A program made the position numbers and the translations under genes. Positions 40,790 to 49,515 of a DNA stretch of 64,000 nucleotides are shown piece by piece. Numbering within the stretch: position 1 is the stretch's first letter; the number at the start of each line of letters is the position of its first letter. This DNA is from Streptomyces sp. 378 (lineage in GTDB: Bacteria > Actinomycetota > Actinomycetes > Streptomycetales > Streptomycetaceae). The stretch covers positions 372,001 to 436,000 of the forward strand of contig NZ_JASKMS010000001.1 of NCBI RefSeq assembly GCF_030124145.1, in the 5' to 3' direction. Below the pieces are notes generated by a model. That model worked only from the letters and a program-made list of their open reading frames with translations. It was not told the DNA's origin and made no database searches.

Positions 40790-42441
40790 GTCCGGTGCCT
40801 GCCTAGGAGATACGAGGGGACGGCGGCCAGCAGGATCAGCGCGGCGGCGTAGGGAGCGGCCGCCGCGAAGGATCCCGCGCCGGTCTCGGTCCACAGCCGG
40901 GTGGCGAGGGTGTCCATGCCGGTGGGGCGCAGCAGCAGGGTCGCGGGGAGTTCCTTCATGCAGACCACGAAGGTGAGCGCGGCCCCGGCGGCCACTCCGG
41001 GTGCGGCCAGCGGGACGGTCACCTCGCGCAGTACCTGCCAGGGCCGTCGTCCGAGCGAGCGGGCCACGTCCTCCAGGAGGGGCGGCGCCTGGAGCACGGC
41101 CGCACGGGTGGCGGCCACCGCGACCGGCAGGAAGAGGACCGCGTAGGCGCAGACCAGCAGCGGGAGTTGCTGGTAGAGCGGGTAGGCGTAGCGCACGGCG
41201 AAGAACACCAGCGCGAGGGCGACCGTGATGCCGGGCAGCGCGTGCCCCGCGTACGCCGCCTGCTCCAGCAAGCGGGCGCCGCGGCCCCGGTGCCGGGCGG
41301 CGATCACCCCGACCGGCAGGGCGAGGACCGTGGTGAGGCCCGCGCCCGCCGCCGCCACCCCGAAGGTGCCCCAAGCAGTCTCCGCGAGACCACCCAGGTC
41401 CCAGGTGGCCGAGCTGCCGACGGCCAGCCAGTAGCCGAGGGTGCCCAGCGGGAAGGCCACGGCGACGGCCGTGACCGCGGCGCACCACAGCAGGGCGAGT
41501 GGCCGCCACCGGCCGAGGCCGACCGGAACCGCCGGGCGGGCGGTCCCCGTTCCGGTTCTGGCGTGCCCGGCGCGGCCCCGTGTGCGGGCCTCGGCGGCGA
41601 CCAGTGCGACCGTCATGATCACCAGGACGACGCTGAGCGCGGCCGCCGGGGTGCGGTCGAAGGAGGCGCGGTAGGAGGTGTGGATGGCCCGGGTGAAGGT
41701 GTCGTAGCGCATCAGCGAGACCGCGCCGAAGTCGGACAGCACGTACAGCGCGACGAGCAGTGCCCCGCCCGCGGCCGCCGGTCGCAGTTGCGGAAGCGTG
41801 ACGCGGACGAACGCGCCCAGCGGGCCGTGGCCGAGGGAGCGCGCGGCCTCCTCCTGAGCCGGGTCGATGCCCCGCAGGGCGGCGGCGACCGGCAGATGGA
41901 CGTACGGGAAGCTGACCAGCGTCAGGGCGAGAGCGGCACCTCCGAAGCCGGCCAGCCCCGGCTCGGCCGACAGCCAGGCGAACGCGGCCACGTAACTCGG
42001 CACCGCGAGCGGCAGCGTGGCCAGCACCGACCAGGCGCGGGCCCCGGGCAGCGCGGTGCGCACGGTCAGCCAGGCCAGGGAGACTCCCAGGACGAGGCAC
42101 GCCGCCACGACCACCGCGGTCAGGCCGAGGCTGCGGCCGAGGAGGCCGAGCGTCCGCTGGTCGGCGACGACGTCCCAGGCGAAGGCCGGGCCGCGTTCGA
42201 GGGCTCGGACGGCGAGGTAGCCGAGGGGCAGCAGGGCGAACAGGGCGGCGACGCAGGCGGGAATCAGCAGTGTCAGGGGCGGTCTGCGGTCGGGCCTGCG
42301 GGCCTTGACCGACGTACGCATTGCCCTGACCGGCGTACGGAAGGAGCGAGACGTACGGCCCTCGCTCGCCTCGCGCACGTGCTCGTCCCCGGCCGGTGCC
42401 GGGGCTCCGGTCGGGCGCGAGGTGGACGGCGATGTGGGCAC
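40786..42441 (-). CDS. Ferric iron ABC transporter permease, FbpB-like (551 aa)
   Basis: A fused double permease with about 12 membrane helices and two EAA loops ('IDPAQEEAARSLGHGPLGAF' and 'LEDVARSLGRRPWQVLREVT'), as in FbpB/SfuB iron permeases. Start is GTG 42441; the first ~50 residues are polar and unusual, and an internal start near 'MRTSVKARRPDRRPP' is possible. Only six bases separate it from the binding-protein gene. Confidence 0.9.
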   Translation of the reverse strand: MPTSPSTSRPTGAPAPAGDEHVREASEGRTSRSFRTPVRAMRTSVKARRPDRRPPLTLLIPACVAALFALLPLGYLAVRALERGPAFAWDVVADQRTLGLLGRSLGLTAVVVAACLVLGVSLAWLTVRTALPGARAWSVLATLPLAVPSYVAAFAWLSAEPGLAGFGGAALALTLVSFPYVHLPVAAALRGIDPAQEEAARSLGHGPLGAFVRVTLPQLRPAAAGGALLVALYVLSDFGAVSLMRYDTFTRAIHTSYRASFDRTPAAALSVVLVIMTVALVAAEARTRGRAGHARTGTGTARPAVPVGLGRWRPLALLWCAAVTAVAVAFPLGTLGYWLAVGSSATWDLGGLAETAWGTFGVAAAGAGLTTVLALPVGVIAARHRGRGARLLEQAAYAGHALPGITVALALVFFAVRYAYPLYQQLPLLVCAYAVLFLPVAVAATRAAVLQAPPLLEDVARSLGRRPWQVLREVTVPLAAPGVAAGAALTFVVCMKELPATLLLRPTGMDTLATRLWTETGAGSFAAAAPYAAALILLAAVPSYLLGRHRT

Positions 42442-42447
42442 GACGGG

Positions 42448-43494
42448 TCAGACCAGCCCGACGTCCTGGAGCATGGCCAGCGTCTCCTGGAGGGACTCCA
42501 GCTTGCCGAGGTCGATGGCGGGTGATGCGAGCGAGTCGAACGCCGGCAGGTCCTCGACGGTGCTGGTGACGCCGGCGGCCAGCGGATACTCCTTCGTGGT
42601 GTCCGCGAAGTAGGTCTGTGCTTCCTTCGACAGCAGGTAGTCCACGGCCTTCCGGGCGGTCGCGCTCTGCCCGCTGTCCTTGAGGATGCCGGCGCCGGCG
42701 ACGTTGATCAGCGCTCCGGGGTCCTCGCCGGGCAGGAAGTGCAGCTTGGCGTCGACCTTGTCCTCGCCCTTCTCGGCGACGCGCTCGTACCAGTAGTAGT
42801 GGTTGACCAGGCCGAGCGAGACCTCCCCGGCCTCGACGGCGTCCAGGGTGGCGAGGTTGTGCGCGTAGGTCTTGGCGCCGTTCGCCTTGAGGTCCTGAAG
42901 CCACGTGCGGGTGGCGTCGTCGCCCTTCAGCACGCGCATGCCGGTGACGAACGCCTGGAAGGAGGCGTTGGTGGGCGCGAAGCCGACCTCGCCCTTCCAC
43001 TCCGGCTCGACGACGTCGAAGACGCTGTCCGGGACCTTGTCCTCGGTGACCTTGTCCGGGTTGTAGGCGATCACGCGGACGCGCCCCGAGAGACCGACCC
43101 AGTCGCCGTCGGATCCGCGGTACGCCTCGTCGACCTTGCCGAGGGTGGCCGAAGGAAGCTGCTGCAGCATGCCTTCCTTGGACAGGGCACCCAGCGCGCC
43201 GGCGTCCTGCGAGAAGAACAGCCCGGCCTTGGTGCGGTCGCCCTCCTCCAGGATCTGCGCGGCCAGTTCCGCACTGTCGCCGTAGCGCACCTCGACCTTG
43301 GCGCCCACGGCCTTCTCCAGCTTGTCCAGCAGCGGCTTGACCAGCTTCTCGTTGCGGCCGGAGTAGATGACGAGGGCGGAGTCGCCGCCCTTGCCCCCGC
43401 TGTCCTTGTCGTCGGAGCCGCACGCCGCGAGGGCGGGGAGCAACAGGCCGGCCGCGACCAGCGCAGTGATCCGGCGAACCGAGGGGCGTCGCAT
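42448..43494 (-). CDS. Iron-binding lipoprotein of ABC transporter, FbpA-like (348 aa)
   Basis: Lipobox LPALAAC at residue ~24 anchors the mature protein. The fold is that of FbpA/FutA Fe3+-binding proteins: 'LVIYSGRNEKLVKPLLDKLE' at the N terminus, and 'SLGLVNHYYWYERVAEKG', where adjacent Tyr residues ligate iron. It captures Fe3+ outside the cell for the permease. It is the first gene of the fbpABC-like operon, about 113 bases from the iron box, on the side opposite the A-PCP-acyltransferase gene. Confidence 0.9.
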   Translation of the reverse strand: MRRPSVRRITALVAAGLLLPALAACGSDDKDSGGKGGDSALVIYSGRNEKLVKPLLDKLEKAVGAKVEVRYGDSAELAAQILEEGDRTKAGLFFSQDAGALGALSKEGMLQQLPSATLGKVDEAYRGSDGDWVGLSGRVRVIAYNPDKVTEDKVPDSVFDVVEPEWKGEVGFAPTNASFQAFVTGMRVLKGDDATRTWLQDLKANGAKTYAHNLATLDAVEAGEVSLGLVNHYYWYERVAEKGEDKVDAKLHFLPGEDPGALINVAGAGILKDSGQSATARKAVDYLLSKEAQTYFADTTKEYPLAAGVTSTVEDLPAFDSLASPAIDLGKLESLQETLAMLQDVGLV

Positions 43495-43606
43495 GGGGTG
43501 TGCCTTCCTACGGGGCTCGCCTTCACGCCGCCGGCCATGGCGGTGCGGAGCGAGGGGCGATGCGATCTGTGACGTTCCTGTGGCTTGATTACGACCATGC
43601 TATGAA

Positions 43607-43625
43607 TAAGGTAAAGCTCACCTAA
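43607..43625. promoter_or_regulatory. Iron box (DmdR/IdeR type) between iron uptake and A-PCP-AT3 genes
   Basis: TAAGGTAAAGCTCACCTAA matches the actinobacterial iron-box consensus TTAGGTTAGGCTCACCTAA at 16 of 19 positions. It lies 113 bases upstream of the binding-protein gene and 51 upstream of GTG 43676. Such boxes bind Fe2+-loaded DmdR/IdeR and repress when iron is plentiful. Confidence 0.75.
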
Positions 43626-43675
43626 CCGTCAAGGGTTCTGGCCAACAGCGGACATTGCCGCGGAAAGGGCGCCCC

Positions 43676-46369
43676 GTGATCCACCTCTCCGGATCCCTCC
43701 CGGCACCCGCCGTACCGGACTCGCCCCCGAAGCCGTGGCCGAAAACCGTGCCGTTCACGCGCGGACTCGCGGCGTACGGGGACCGCGTCGCGCTCATCAC
43801 GCCGGACGGAGATCTGTCGTACCGCGAACTGGCCGAACGGGTGACCGCCACCGCCGCGCGCCTCGGGCCGACACGGCGGCTGGTGCTGCTGGCCGGCGCC
43901 AACCGCGCCGACGCGCTCGTCACCCACCTGGCCGCCCTCTCCGCAGGTCACCCCGTCCTGCTCGTCCCCGGCGACAGCGAGAGCACCGTCCGCTCACTGA
44001 CCCAGGCGTACGCCCCCGACGTCGTGGCCCGCCCGCGCACCGACGGAACCTGGAGCCTCGACGAGCGTCACCCCGGCAGCGCCCACACCCTCCACCCGGA
44101 CCTCGCCCTGCTGCTGAGCACATCCGGCTCGACCGGCTCACCCAAGCTGGTGCGGCTCTCCCACGACAACCTTCAGGCGAACGCCGAGTCCATCGCCCTG
44201 TATCTCGGCATCGACGACACCGACCGCGCGGCCACCACGCTGCCCATGCACTACTGCTACGGCCTCTCCGTCATCCATAGCCACCTGCTGCGCGGCGCCG
44301 GCCTGATCCTCACCGAGCGGTCGGTGTCCGACGCCGCCTTCTGGGAGGAGTTCCACGCCGCGCGCGGCACCTCGCTCGCCGGGGTGCCGTACACGTTCGA
44401 CCTGCTCGACCGGATCGGCTTCGAGCGGATGGAGCTGCCGCACCTGCGCCGCGTCACCCAGGCCGGGGGTCGGCTGGCACCGGAACGGGCGGCGCACTAC
44501 GCCGAGTCGGGGCGCCGCTCCGGCTGGCGGTTCTTCGTGATGTACGGCCAGACCGAGGCCACGGCCCGCATGGCCTATCTCCCTCCGCACCTCGCCGCCG
44601 AGCGCCCCGAGGCCGTCGGCGTGCCGATACCCGGCGGCTCCTTCCGGCTGAACCCTGTCGACGGCCACGGCCCGGACGTCGGCGAACTGGTCTACTCGGG
44701 GCCGAACGTGATGCTCGGTTACGCCGAGAGCCCGGCCGATCTCGCCCTGGGCCGGACGGTGGAGGAACTGCACACCGGCGACCTCGCCCGGCGCGCGCAC
44801 GACGGGCTGTACGAGATCGTGGGCCGCCGCAGCCGCTTCGCGAAGATCCTCGGACTGCGGATCGATCCGCAGCAGGTGGAGATCTTGCTGGCCGCTCATG
44901 GGGTCACCGCGTTCTGCGCGGGGGACGGCGAGGCGCTGGCGGTGGCCGCACTCGAAGGCGCGGGTCCCGACGGCGCCGATGACGAGGCGCGGGTCCGGCG
45001 GCTGGTCGCGGAGGAGTGCGGGCTCCCGGCCCGCGCGATACGGGTCCGGGTGCTCAGCGAACTCCCCCGCCTGGCCTCGGGAAAGCCCGACTACGAGGCC
45101 GTACGACGGCTGACGCGCCCGGAACAGGACGAGGCGCCCGGCACCGGTGAGGATCTCCTCCTTCTCTACACGGAGATCCTCGGCCGCACCGACGTCACCG
45201 AGGACAGCAGCTTCGTCAGCCTGGGCGGCGACTCCCTCTGCTACGTCGAGATGTCCCTGCGCCTGGAGGAGTCGCTGGGCCGTCTGCCCACCGACTGGCA
45301 CACGAGGACGATCCGCGAACTGCGCACGCGGGCGGCACCCGTAGCGGAAGGGCCGCACGGAACGGACCAGCCGGACGGGCCGCCGCACGGAACGGACCCG
45401 CCGGACGCGCCGGAGCCGCGGCGGGCCCGGCCGGCACCGGGAGTGCGCGGAGCGCTGCGCTCCTGGACGACCCCACAGTCCTGGAGGACCCGCCGCACTC
45501 TGGAAACCGGCATCGCCCTGCGCGCGGTCGGGATCGTCCTCATCGTCGGCTCACACATCCAGGTCTTCAGCATCAAAGGCTTCGCCCACATCCTCATCGG
45601 CGTCGCGGGCTACAACTTCGCCCGCTTCCAACTGACCGACGCCGCACGCCGCGAGCGCGTACGGCGCCTGTGGCGCACCATCGCCCGCATCGCGATACCG
45701 AGCATGGTGTGGATCACCGGAGCAGTGGCCCTGACCGACTTCTACGACCCCGCCAACGCCCTGCTGCTCAACAGCCTGCTCTCCCAGGGGAACGACCGCT
45801 TCGACTGGGCCTACTGGTTCGTGGAGGCCCTGGTCTACTACCTCGTCGTCCTCGCCGCCCTCATGGCCGTACCGCTGCTGGACCGGCTGGAGCGGCGGTA
45901 TGTGTTCGGGGTGCCGCTGGCGCTCATGGCCGTCGGCCTGGTCGGCCGCTACGACCTGCTGGGGCTGGCATCCGAACACCCCCATCTGAGCCCTTCGGTG
46001 GTGTTCTGGCTGTTCGTGCTGGGGTGGGCCGCCGCGCGGGCGGGCACCGTGCGGCAACGGGCCCTGCTCACGGCCGTGCTGCTGCTCACCGTGCCCGGCC
46101 TGTTCCAGGACCAGCCCCTGCGCACGGCCCTCGTCATCGCCGGGTTGGGCCTGCTGATCTGGGTGCCGACCCTGCCCAGCATCGGCCCGGTCAGCGCACT
46201 CGCGGGCGTCCTGGCGAGCAGTTCCCTGTACATCTACCTGACGCACTACCAGGTCTACCCGTACCTTCAGGAGGACTTCCCGCTCAGCGCCCTGTTCGCC
46301 TCCCTCGCGGTCGGCGTCGGCTACGCGGCGGTCGTGACACGGGCCGCGCGGACGGTCCGGTGGCTGTGA
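43676..46369 (+). CDS. Adenylation-carrier-membrane acyltransferase fusion protein (897 aa)
   Basis: Residues 1-475 form an ANL adenylation domain: A3 loop 'LLSTSGSTGSPKLVRLSHDN' (149-168), A5 'YGQTEATARMAYLPP', A7 'ELHTGDLARRAHDG', A10 Lys470 in ASGKPDYEAV. Residues 490-555 are a carrier domain with 'VSLGGDSLCYVEMSL' (phosphopantetheine Ser520). A Pro-rich linker with a repeated HGTDxPDxP unit (562-580) leads to an acyltransferase-3 membrane domain (610-895; Arg616, His627, about ten helices). It would activate an acyl or amino acid, load it on the carrier and transfer it at the membrane. GTG 43676 has GGAAAGG seven bases upstream. The iron box suggests induction in low iron. Confidence 0.8.
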   Translation: MIHLSGSLPAPAVPDSPPKPWPKTVPFTRGLAAYGDRVALITPDGDLSYRELAERVTATAARLGPTRRLVLLAGANRADALVTHLAALSAGHPVLLVPGDSESTVRSLTQAYAPDVVARPRTDGTWSLDERHPGSAHTLHPDLALLLSTSGSTGSPKLVRLSHDNLQANAESIALYLGIDDTDRAATTLPMHYCYGLSVIHSHLLRGAGLILTERSVSDAAFWEEFHAARGTSLAGVPYTFDLLDRIGFERMELPHLRRVTQAGGRLAPERAAHYAESGRRSGWRFFVMYGQTEATARMAYLPPHLAAERPEAVGVPIPGGSFRLNPVDGHGPDVGELVYSGPNVMLGYAESPADLALGRTVEELHTGDLARRAHDGLYEIVGRRSRFAKILGLRIDPQQVEILLAAHGVTAFCAGDGEALAVAALEGAGPDGADDEARVRRLVAEECGLPARAIRVRVLSELPRLASGKPDYEAVRRLTRPEQDEAPGTGEDLLLLYTEILGRTDVTEDSSFVSLGGDSLCYVEMSLRLEESLGRLPTDWHTRTIRELRTRAAPVAEGPHGTDQPDGPPHGTDPPDAPEPRRARPAPGVRGALRSWTTPQSWRTRRTLETGIALRAVGIVLIVGSHIQVFSIKGFAHILIGVAGYNFARFQLTDAARRERVRRLWRTIARIAIPSMVWITGAVALTDFYDPANALLLNSLLSQGNDRFDWAYWFVEALVYYLVVLAALMAVPLLDRLERRYVFGVPLALMAVGLVGRYDLLGLASEHPHLSPSVVFWLFVLGWAAARAGTVRQRALLTAVLLLTVPGLFQDQPLRTALVIAGLGLLIWVPTLPSIGPVSALAGVLASSSLYIYLTHYQVYPYLQEDFPLSALFASLAVGVGYAAVVTRAARTVRWL

Positions 46370-46486
46370 CTGCAGCCCTCCGCCATGCCGTGGCCCGCCC
46401 GCGCCTCAGCGGTGCCGTCGCTGCGGCGACGTCATCGCCGCGTCGATGCCGTACCCGCCACAGCCCGTAGTAGTGCGCAACTCCGG

Positions 46487-46934
46487 TCAGTGAGATGCGG
46501 CAGCGCCTCCACGGCCGGGGCGGGTGCCGACTCCGCCGGCGCCGTAGGGCCGGCCGCCCTTGCCGCAGCCGGGGACGAAGACCATCGTGCTGATGGTGTT
46601 GGCGGGCGAGGAGCCGCGGCGGACGCAGTGTCCCGCGGTCATCACGACGGAGCGGTTGGCGCTCTTCACGGCGGTGGCCGTGCATCAGGTGTCGGAGCCA
46701 GTGGAGTTGACGACAAACAGCCGTCCCACGGCCTTCATCGGGGTGCCCCGCCACGGTTTGGCCTTCGGCCCGGTAGGGCCGGGGCCGACCGACTCGCGGA
46801 CGGCCTTGCTACGGGCCGGGGTCCAGTAGGCGAGGGCACCCCGGCCGCCGGGCGGTACGCGGGTGGTGTGCGCCGCCCGGCTGCCCCCCCGGCCGCCGGG
46901 CGGTACGCGGGTGGTGTGCGCCGCCCGGCTGCTC
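46487..46934 (-). pseudogene. Trypsin-like serine protease, broken
   Basis: Minus-strand sequence reads YWTPARSKAVRESVG, then 'MKAVGRLFVVNSTGSDT', a TGA stop, then 'CTATAVKSANRSVVMTAGHC' and 'NTISTMVFVPGCGKGGRPYG'. Intact relatives have Trp (TGG) where the TGA stands, as in DTWCTATAV, so a nonsense change splits the gene just before the catalytic His (TAGHC). The Asp and Ser parts are gone, ending in a stop at 46487. Upstream the frame enters a 48-bp tandem repeat and no start is seen. Confidence 0.7.
46839..46934. repeat. Tandem repeat, two 48-bp units
   Basis: Units 46839-46886 and 46887-46934 are almost identical. 48 is a multiple of three, so the frame of the broken protease is kept, giving a repeated SRAAHTTRVPPGGRG segment. 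It may reflect slippage in a decaying gene. Confidence 0.8.
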
Positions 46935-46979
46935 AGCGGTGTCTCGTGTCCGCCGTGGCATTCTCGGCAGACGTGGCCT

Positions 46980-48443
46980 TCACCGGCTGGTGAACTTCAC
47001 CGGTTCCGTGCCGACCGCGCTGTGCCGCTCCGCCCAGGACTCCAGGGCCGTACGGCAGGCGTGGTCGAGGTGGTGCAGGCCCGACAGGTCCAGCTCGACC
47101 GGGCGGTCCTGCGGCAGGTTCTCCAGGCTGTCGAGCATCTTGGGCAGTTGCAGGAACGTGGCGTTGCCCGACACGTAGACCTGGATCGGTCCGGCGCCCT
47201 TGTCTATGACCTCCAGCTTGACGTGCGACGCCTCCCAGGCCGTCTTGACGATCGCCAGGGCCAGACCGATGAGCACGCCTTCGAACATGTTCACCGCGAC
47301 GATCGACACGGCCGTGATCACGAGGATCAGTGCCTCGCCCTTGTGGTCCCGCCACAGCGCCGCGATCTGCCGGAACGGGATCAGCTTGCAGCCGGCGTGC
47401 ATGAGGATGCCGGCCAGGGCAGGGATCGGGATCAGGGCCAGGGCCCAGGGGATCGCGGCGGCGAACAGCAGCAGCCACACGCCGTGCAGCACGCGGGACG
47501 CCTTGGTCTTCGCACCGGCGGCGACGTTGGCGGAGCTGCGCACGATCACCGCGGTCATCGGCAGCGCGCCGAGCAGACCGCACACGGTGTTGCCCGCGCC
47601 CTGGGCGATCATCTCCTTGTTGTACTCGGTGCGCGGACCGTCGTGGAGCCGGTCCACGGCCGCCGCGCTGAACAGGCTCTCCGCGGAGGCGATCAGCGCG
47701 AACGCGATGATGGTGCCCCAGATGGCCGGGGCGGCCAGCTCGCCGAGGGCCTCGGTCCCGGGCGGCTGGACGACGCCGAGCAGACCTTCGACCCGGACCG
47801 TGGCGACCGGGAGGTCGAGGGCGAGGGTGGCGACCGTGGCCAGCAGGACTGCCGCGAGGGCGCCGGGCACGGTCCGCACCGCCCTGGGCATCCTCTTCCA
47901 CAGCACGATGACGGCGATGGTGCCCGCGCCGATCGCGAGGGAGGTCAGGGCCCCGGTGTCGCCGAGCGCGTCGGCGAACGCCCCGGGCAGGCCCGCGATC
48001 TTGCCGATGCCGGACTCGGGGGCCTCCAGGCCCGCCGCCGCGTAGATCTGACCGGCGATGATCACCAGGCCGATACCGCAGAGCATGCCCTCGACGACGG
48101 AGACCGAGATCGCCCGGAACCAGCGGCCGATCTTCAAGAAGCCCATGGCGAGCTGGAGCAGACCGGCGAACAGCACGATCACGCCGAGCGTGCCCACGCC
48201 GAACTCGGTGACGGCCTCGAAGACGATCACGGTCAGACCGGCGGCGGGTCCGGAGACCTGCAGACTGCTGCCGGGCAGGAACCCGGTGACGAGGCCGCCG
48301 ACGATGCCGGTGATGAGGCCGAGTTCGGCCGGGACACCGGAGGCGACCGCCACGCCGACGCACAGCGGCACCGCGACCAGGAAGACGACGACGGACGCGA
48401 GGAAGTCCTGCCGCAGGTGGGGAAACTTGGACAGCATGGTCAT
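46980..48443 (-). CDS. SulP family transporter, bicarbonate type by context (487 aa)
   Basis: Ten or more hydrophobic helices, with 'PLCVGVAVASGVPAELGLIT' and 'GSSLQVSGPAAGLTVIVFEA' (the SulP anion site), then a short C-terminal STAS-like domain with 'VELDLSGLHHLDHACRTAL'. It belongs to the subgroup often encoded beside or fused to beta-carbonic anhydrase, which suggests bicarbonate transport. ATG 48443 overlaps the stop of a truncated carbonic anhydrase gene (ATGA), so coupling survives although the enzyme is decayed. Starts at 48518 in the open frame are not supported. Confidence 0.88.
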   Translation of the reverse strand: MTMLSKFPHLRQDFLASVVVFLVAVPLCVGVAVASGVPAELGLITGIVGGLVTGFLPGSSLQVSGPAAGLTVIVFEAVTEFGVGTLGVIVLFAGLLQLAMGFLKIGRWFRAISVSVVEGMLCGIGLVIIAGQIYAAAGLEAPESGIGKIAGLPGAFADALGDTGALTSLAIGAGTIAVIVLWKRMPRAVRTVPGALAAVLLATVATLALDLPVATVRVEGLLGVVQPPGTEALGELAAPAIWGTIIAFALIASAESLFSAAAVDRLHDGPRTEYNKEMIAQGAGNTVCGLLGALPMTAVIVRSSANVAAGAKTKASRVLHGVWLLLFAAAIPWALALIPIPALAGILMHAGCKLIPFRQIAALWRDHKGEALILVITAVSIVAVNMFEGVLIGLALAIVKTAWEASHVKLEVIDKGAGPIQVYVSGNATFLQLPKMLDSLENLPQDRPVELDLSGLHHLDHACRTALESWAERHSAVGTEPVKFTSR

Positions 48444-48736
48444 CAACTGCCTTGTACCGACTCGAGGGTGCCGGGCTCCATGCGGTGTCCCCGCACGTTT
48501 CCGCTCGGGACCTCGCAATGCCGGCTGGTGGGGATGACCGAAACAAACGGCGGGATGGCGTTGCCCGCGGTCCGCGGTTCGAAGAGCTCGGCGGGCCGGG
48601 CGCCCGTGATCAGAGGGGGTACGACGCGGGAGCCGGAACAGGTGATGAACGGCATCTGGAGGGTCTGGCCCTCGATGCGAGCGGACTTCTCAGGGCACTG
48701 TCCGAATAAGCGGGCGTTGTCGATGAGGGGTTGCAT
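48443..48736 (-). pseudogene. Beta-carbonic anhydrase, truncated and mutated (97 codons)
   Basis: The first ~65 residues match beta-carbonic anhydrase: 'MQPLIDNARLFGQ', then 'MPFITCSGSRVVPPLITGAR' and 'FEPRTAGNAIPPF'. The active-site CSDSR is changed to CSGSR, losing the Asp of the Asp-Arg dyad, and the rest, including the second zinc ligands (HxxC), is absent. The tail 'SRHCEVPSGNVRGHRMEP' is unrelated. It still has a start and a stop that overlaps the SulP start, so it may persist as a leader peptide that couples translation. Confidence 0.75.
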
Positions 48737-49515
48737 GGTGAGGACCTCCTGGCGCGCCGTGGGGTGCGCGTCGGACTTACCGGGCAGGGGTGTGGGGTTG
48801 TCTCTGCTCAGCAGCGGAACACCTGCGAAGCGGCCGGTGAGCAGGCGGACGTCCACCTCGACGTGCCGTGGTGCGCGAGGCGGGGCGTGGTCGGCTCGTA
48901 GGCGATCGAGGTGCTTGCCTTCATGGGCAACGGCTTTGGCCTTGATATGACGGACTGTGTACGCGGATGCGAAGGGCGCCGTGGATTCGAAGAACGGGAG
49001 GACGAGCGGGACGGCTGCGCGAGCGAAACCACAGCCCGGGACCTCACACCTCGGAACATGCGCCCCCCTCAAGGCAGCCCAATACCCGTCGCGTGCACCA
49101 ATGGCCGGTCAAAGATCCGTCAAGAAACACGTTAACTCGGCAAAGTCGCTTGCGGGGTTAACTGAGCCTTTGCAGGTCAAGAGAGCCTGAAAAGCGAACT
49201 GGAGTTGGCGCGAAGCTGTCATTGCCCCAGAAAAAGGGGCACCCGCAGGTCCTTCTACGCCGACACCCGCCGGAATGGGTGGCCAGTTGTCATACGGCCT
49301 TCACGCCCTGCCGTTCATCGGTCATGTCGTGACGGGGCACTCGGCCGGTGACGCGTATCAGGCCGAGTCGCTCGGACTCCTCGACGAAGTGGGTGAGCTG
49401 CTCGCGGTGGCGGACGGCCCCTGATCGACATCTTGGTGCGACCGCCCCACCACGCCGGTTCGGCACACACGACCGGGCCGCCCCGTGCGGGGGCGCGCAC
49501 GAGACGGCCCGGCGG
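48737..49515. other. Upstream region with small relics
   Basis: No intact gene. AT-richer bases 49120-49200 hold two GTTAAC palindromes and probably the promoter of the carbonic anhydrase/SulP unit. A weak hairpin (GCCCC/GGGGC) lies at 49224-49240. A minus-strand frame at about 49287-49425 reads 'VRHREQLTHFVEESERLGLI' then 'RVTGRV' and looks like a fragment of a real protein that I cannot name. Confidence 0.4.

Noticed and set aside
39740..43423. 1,227-codon minus-strand open frame across the iron transporter
   Set aside because: Only its last 350 codons are the real FbpC-like gene; the rest is an alternative frame of the permease and binding-protein genes.
46839..46934. CRISPR-like array
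   Set aside because: Only two contiguous 48-bp units with no spacers; it is a simple tandem duplication.
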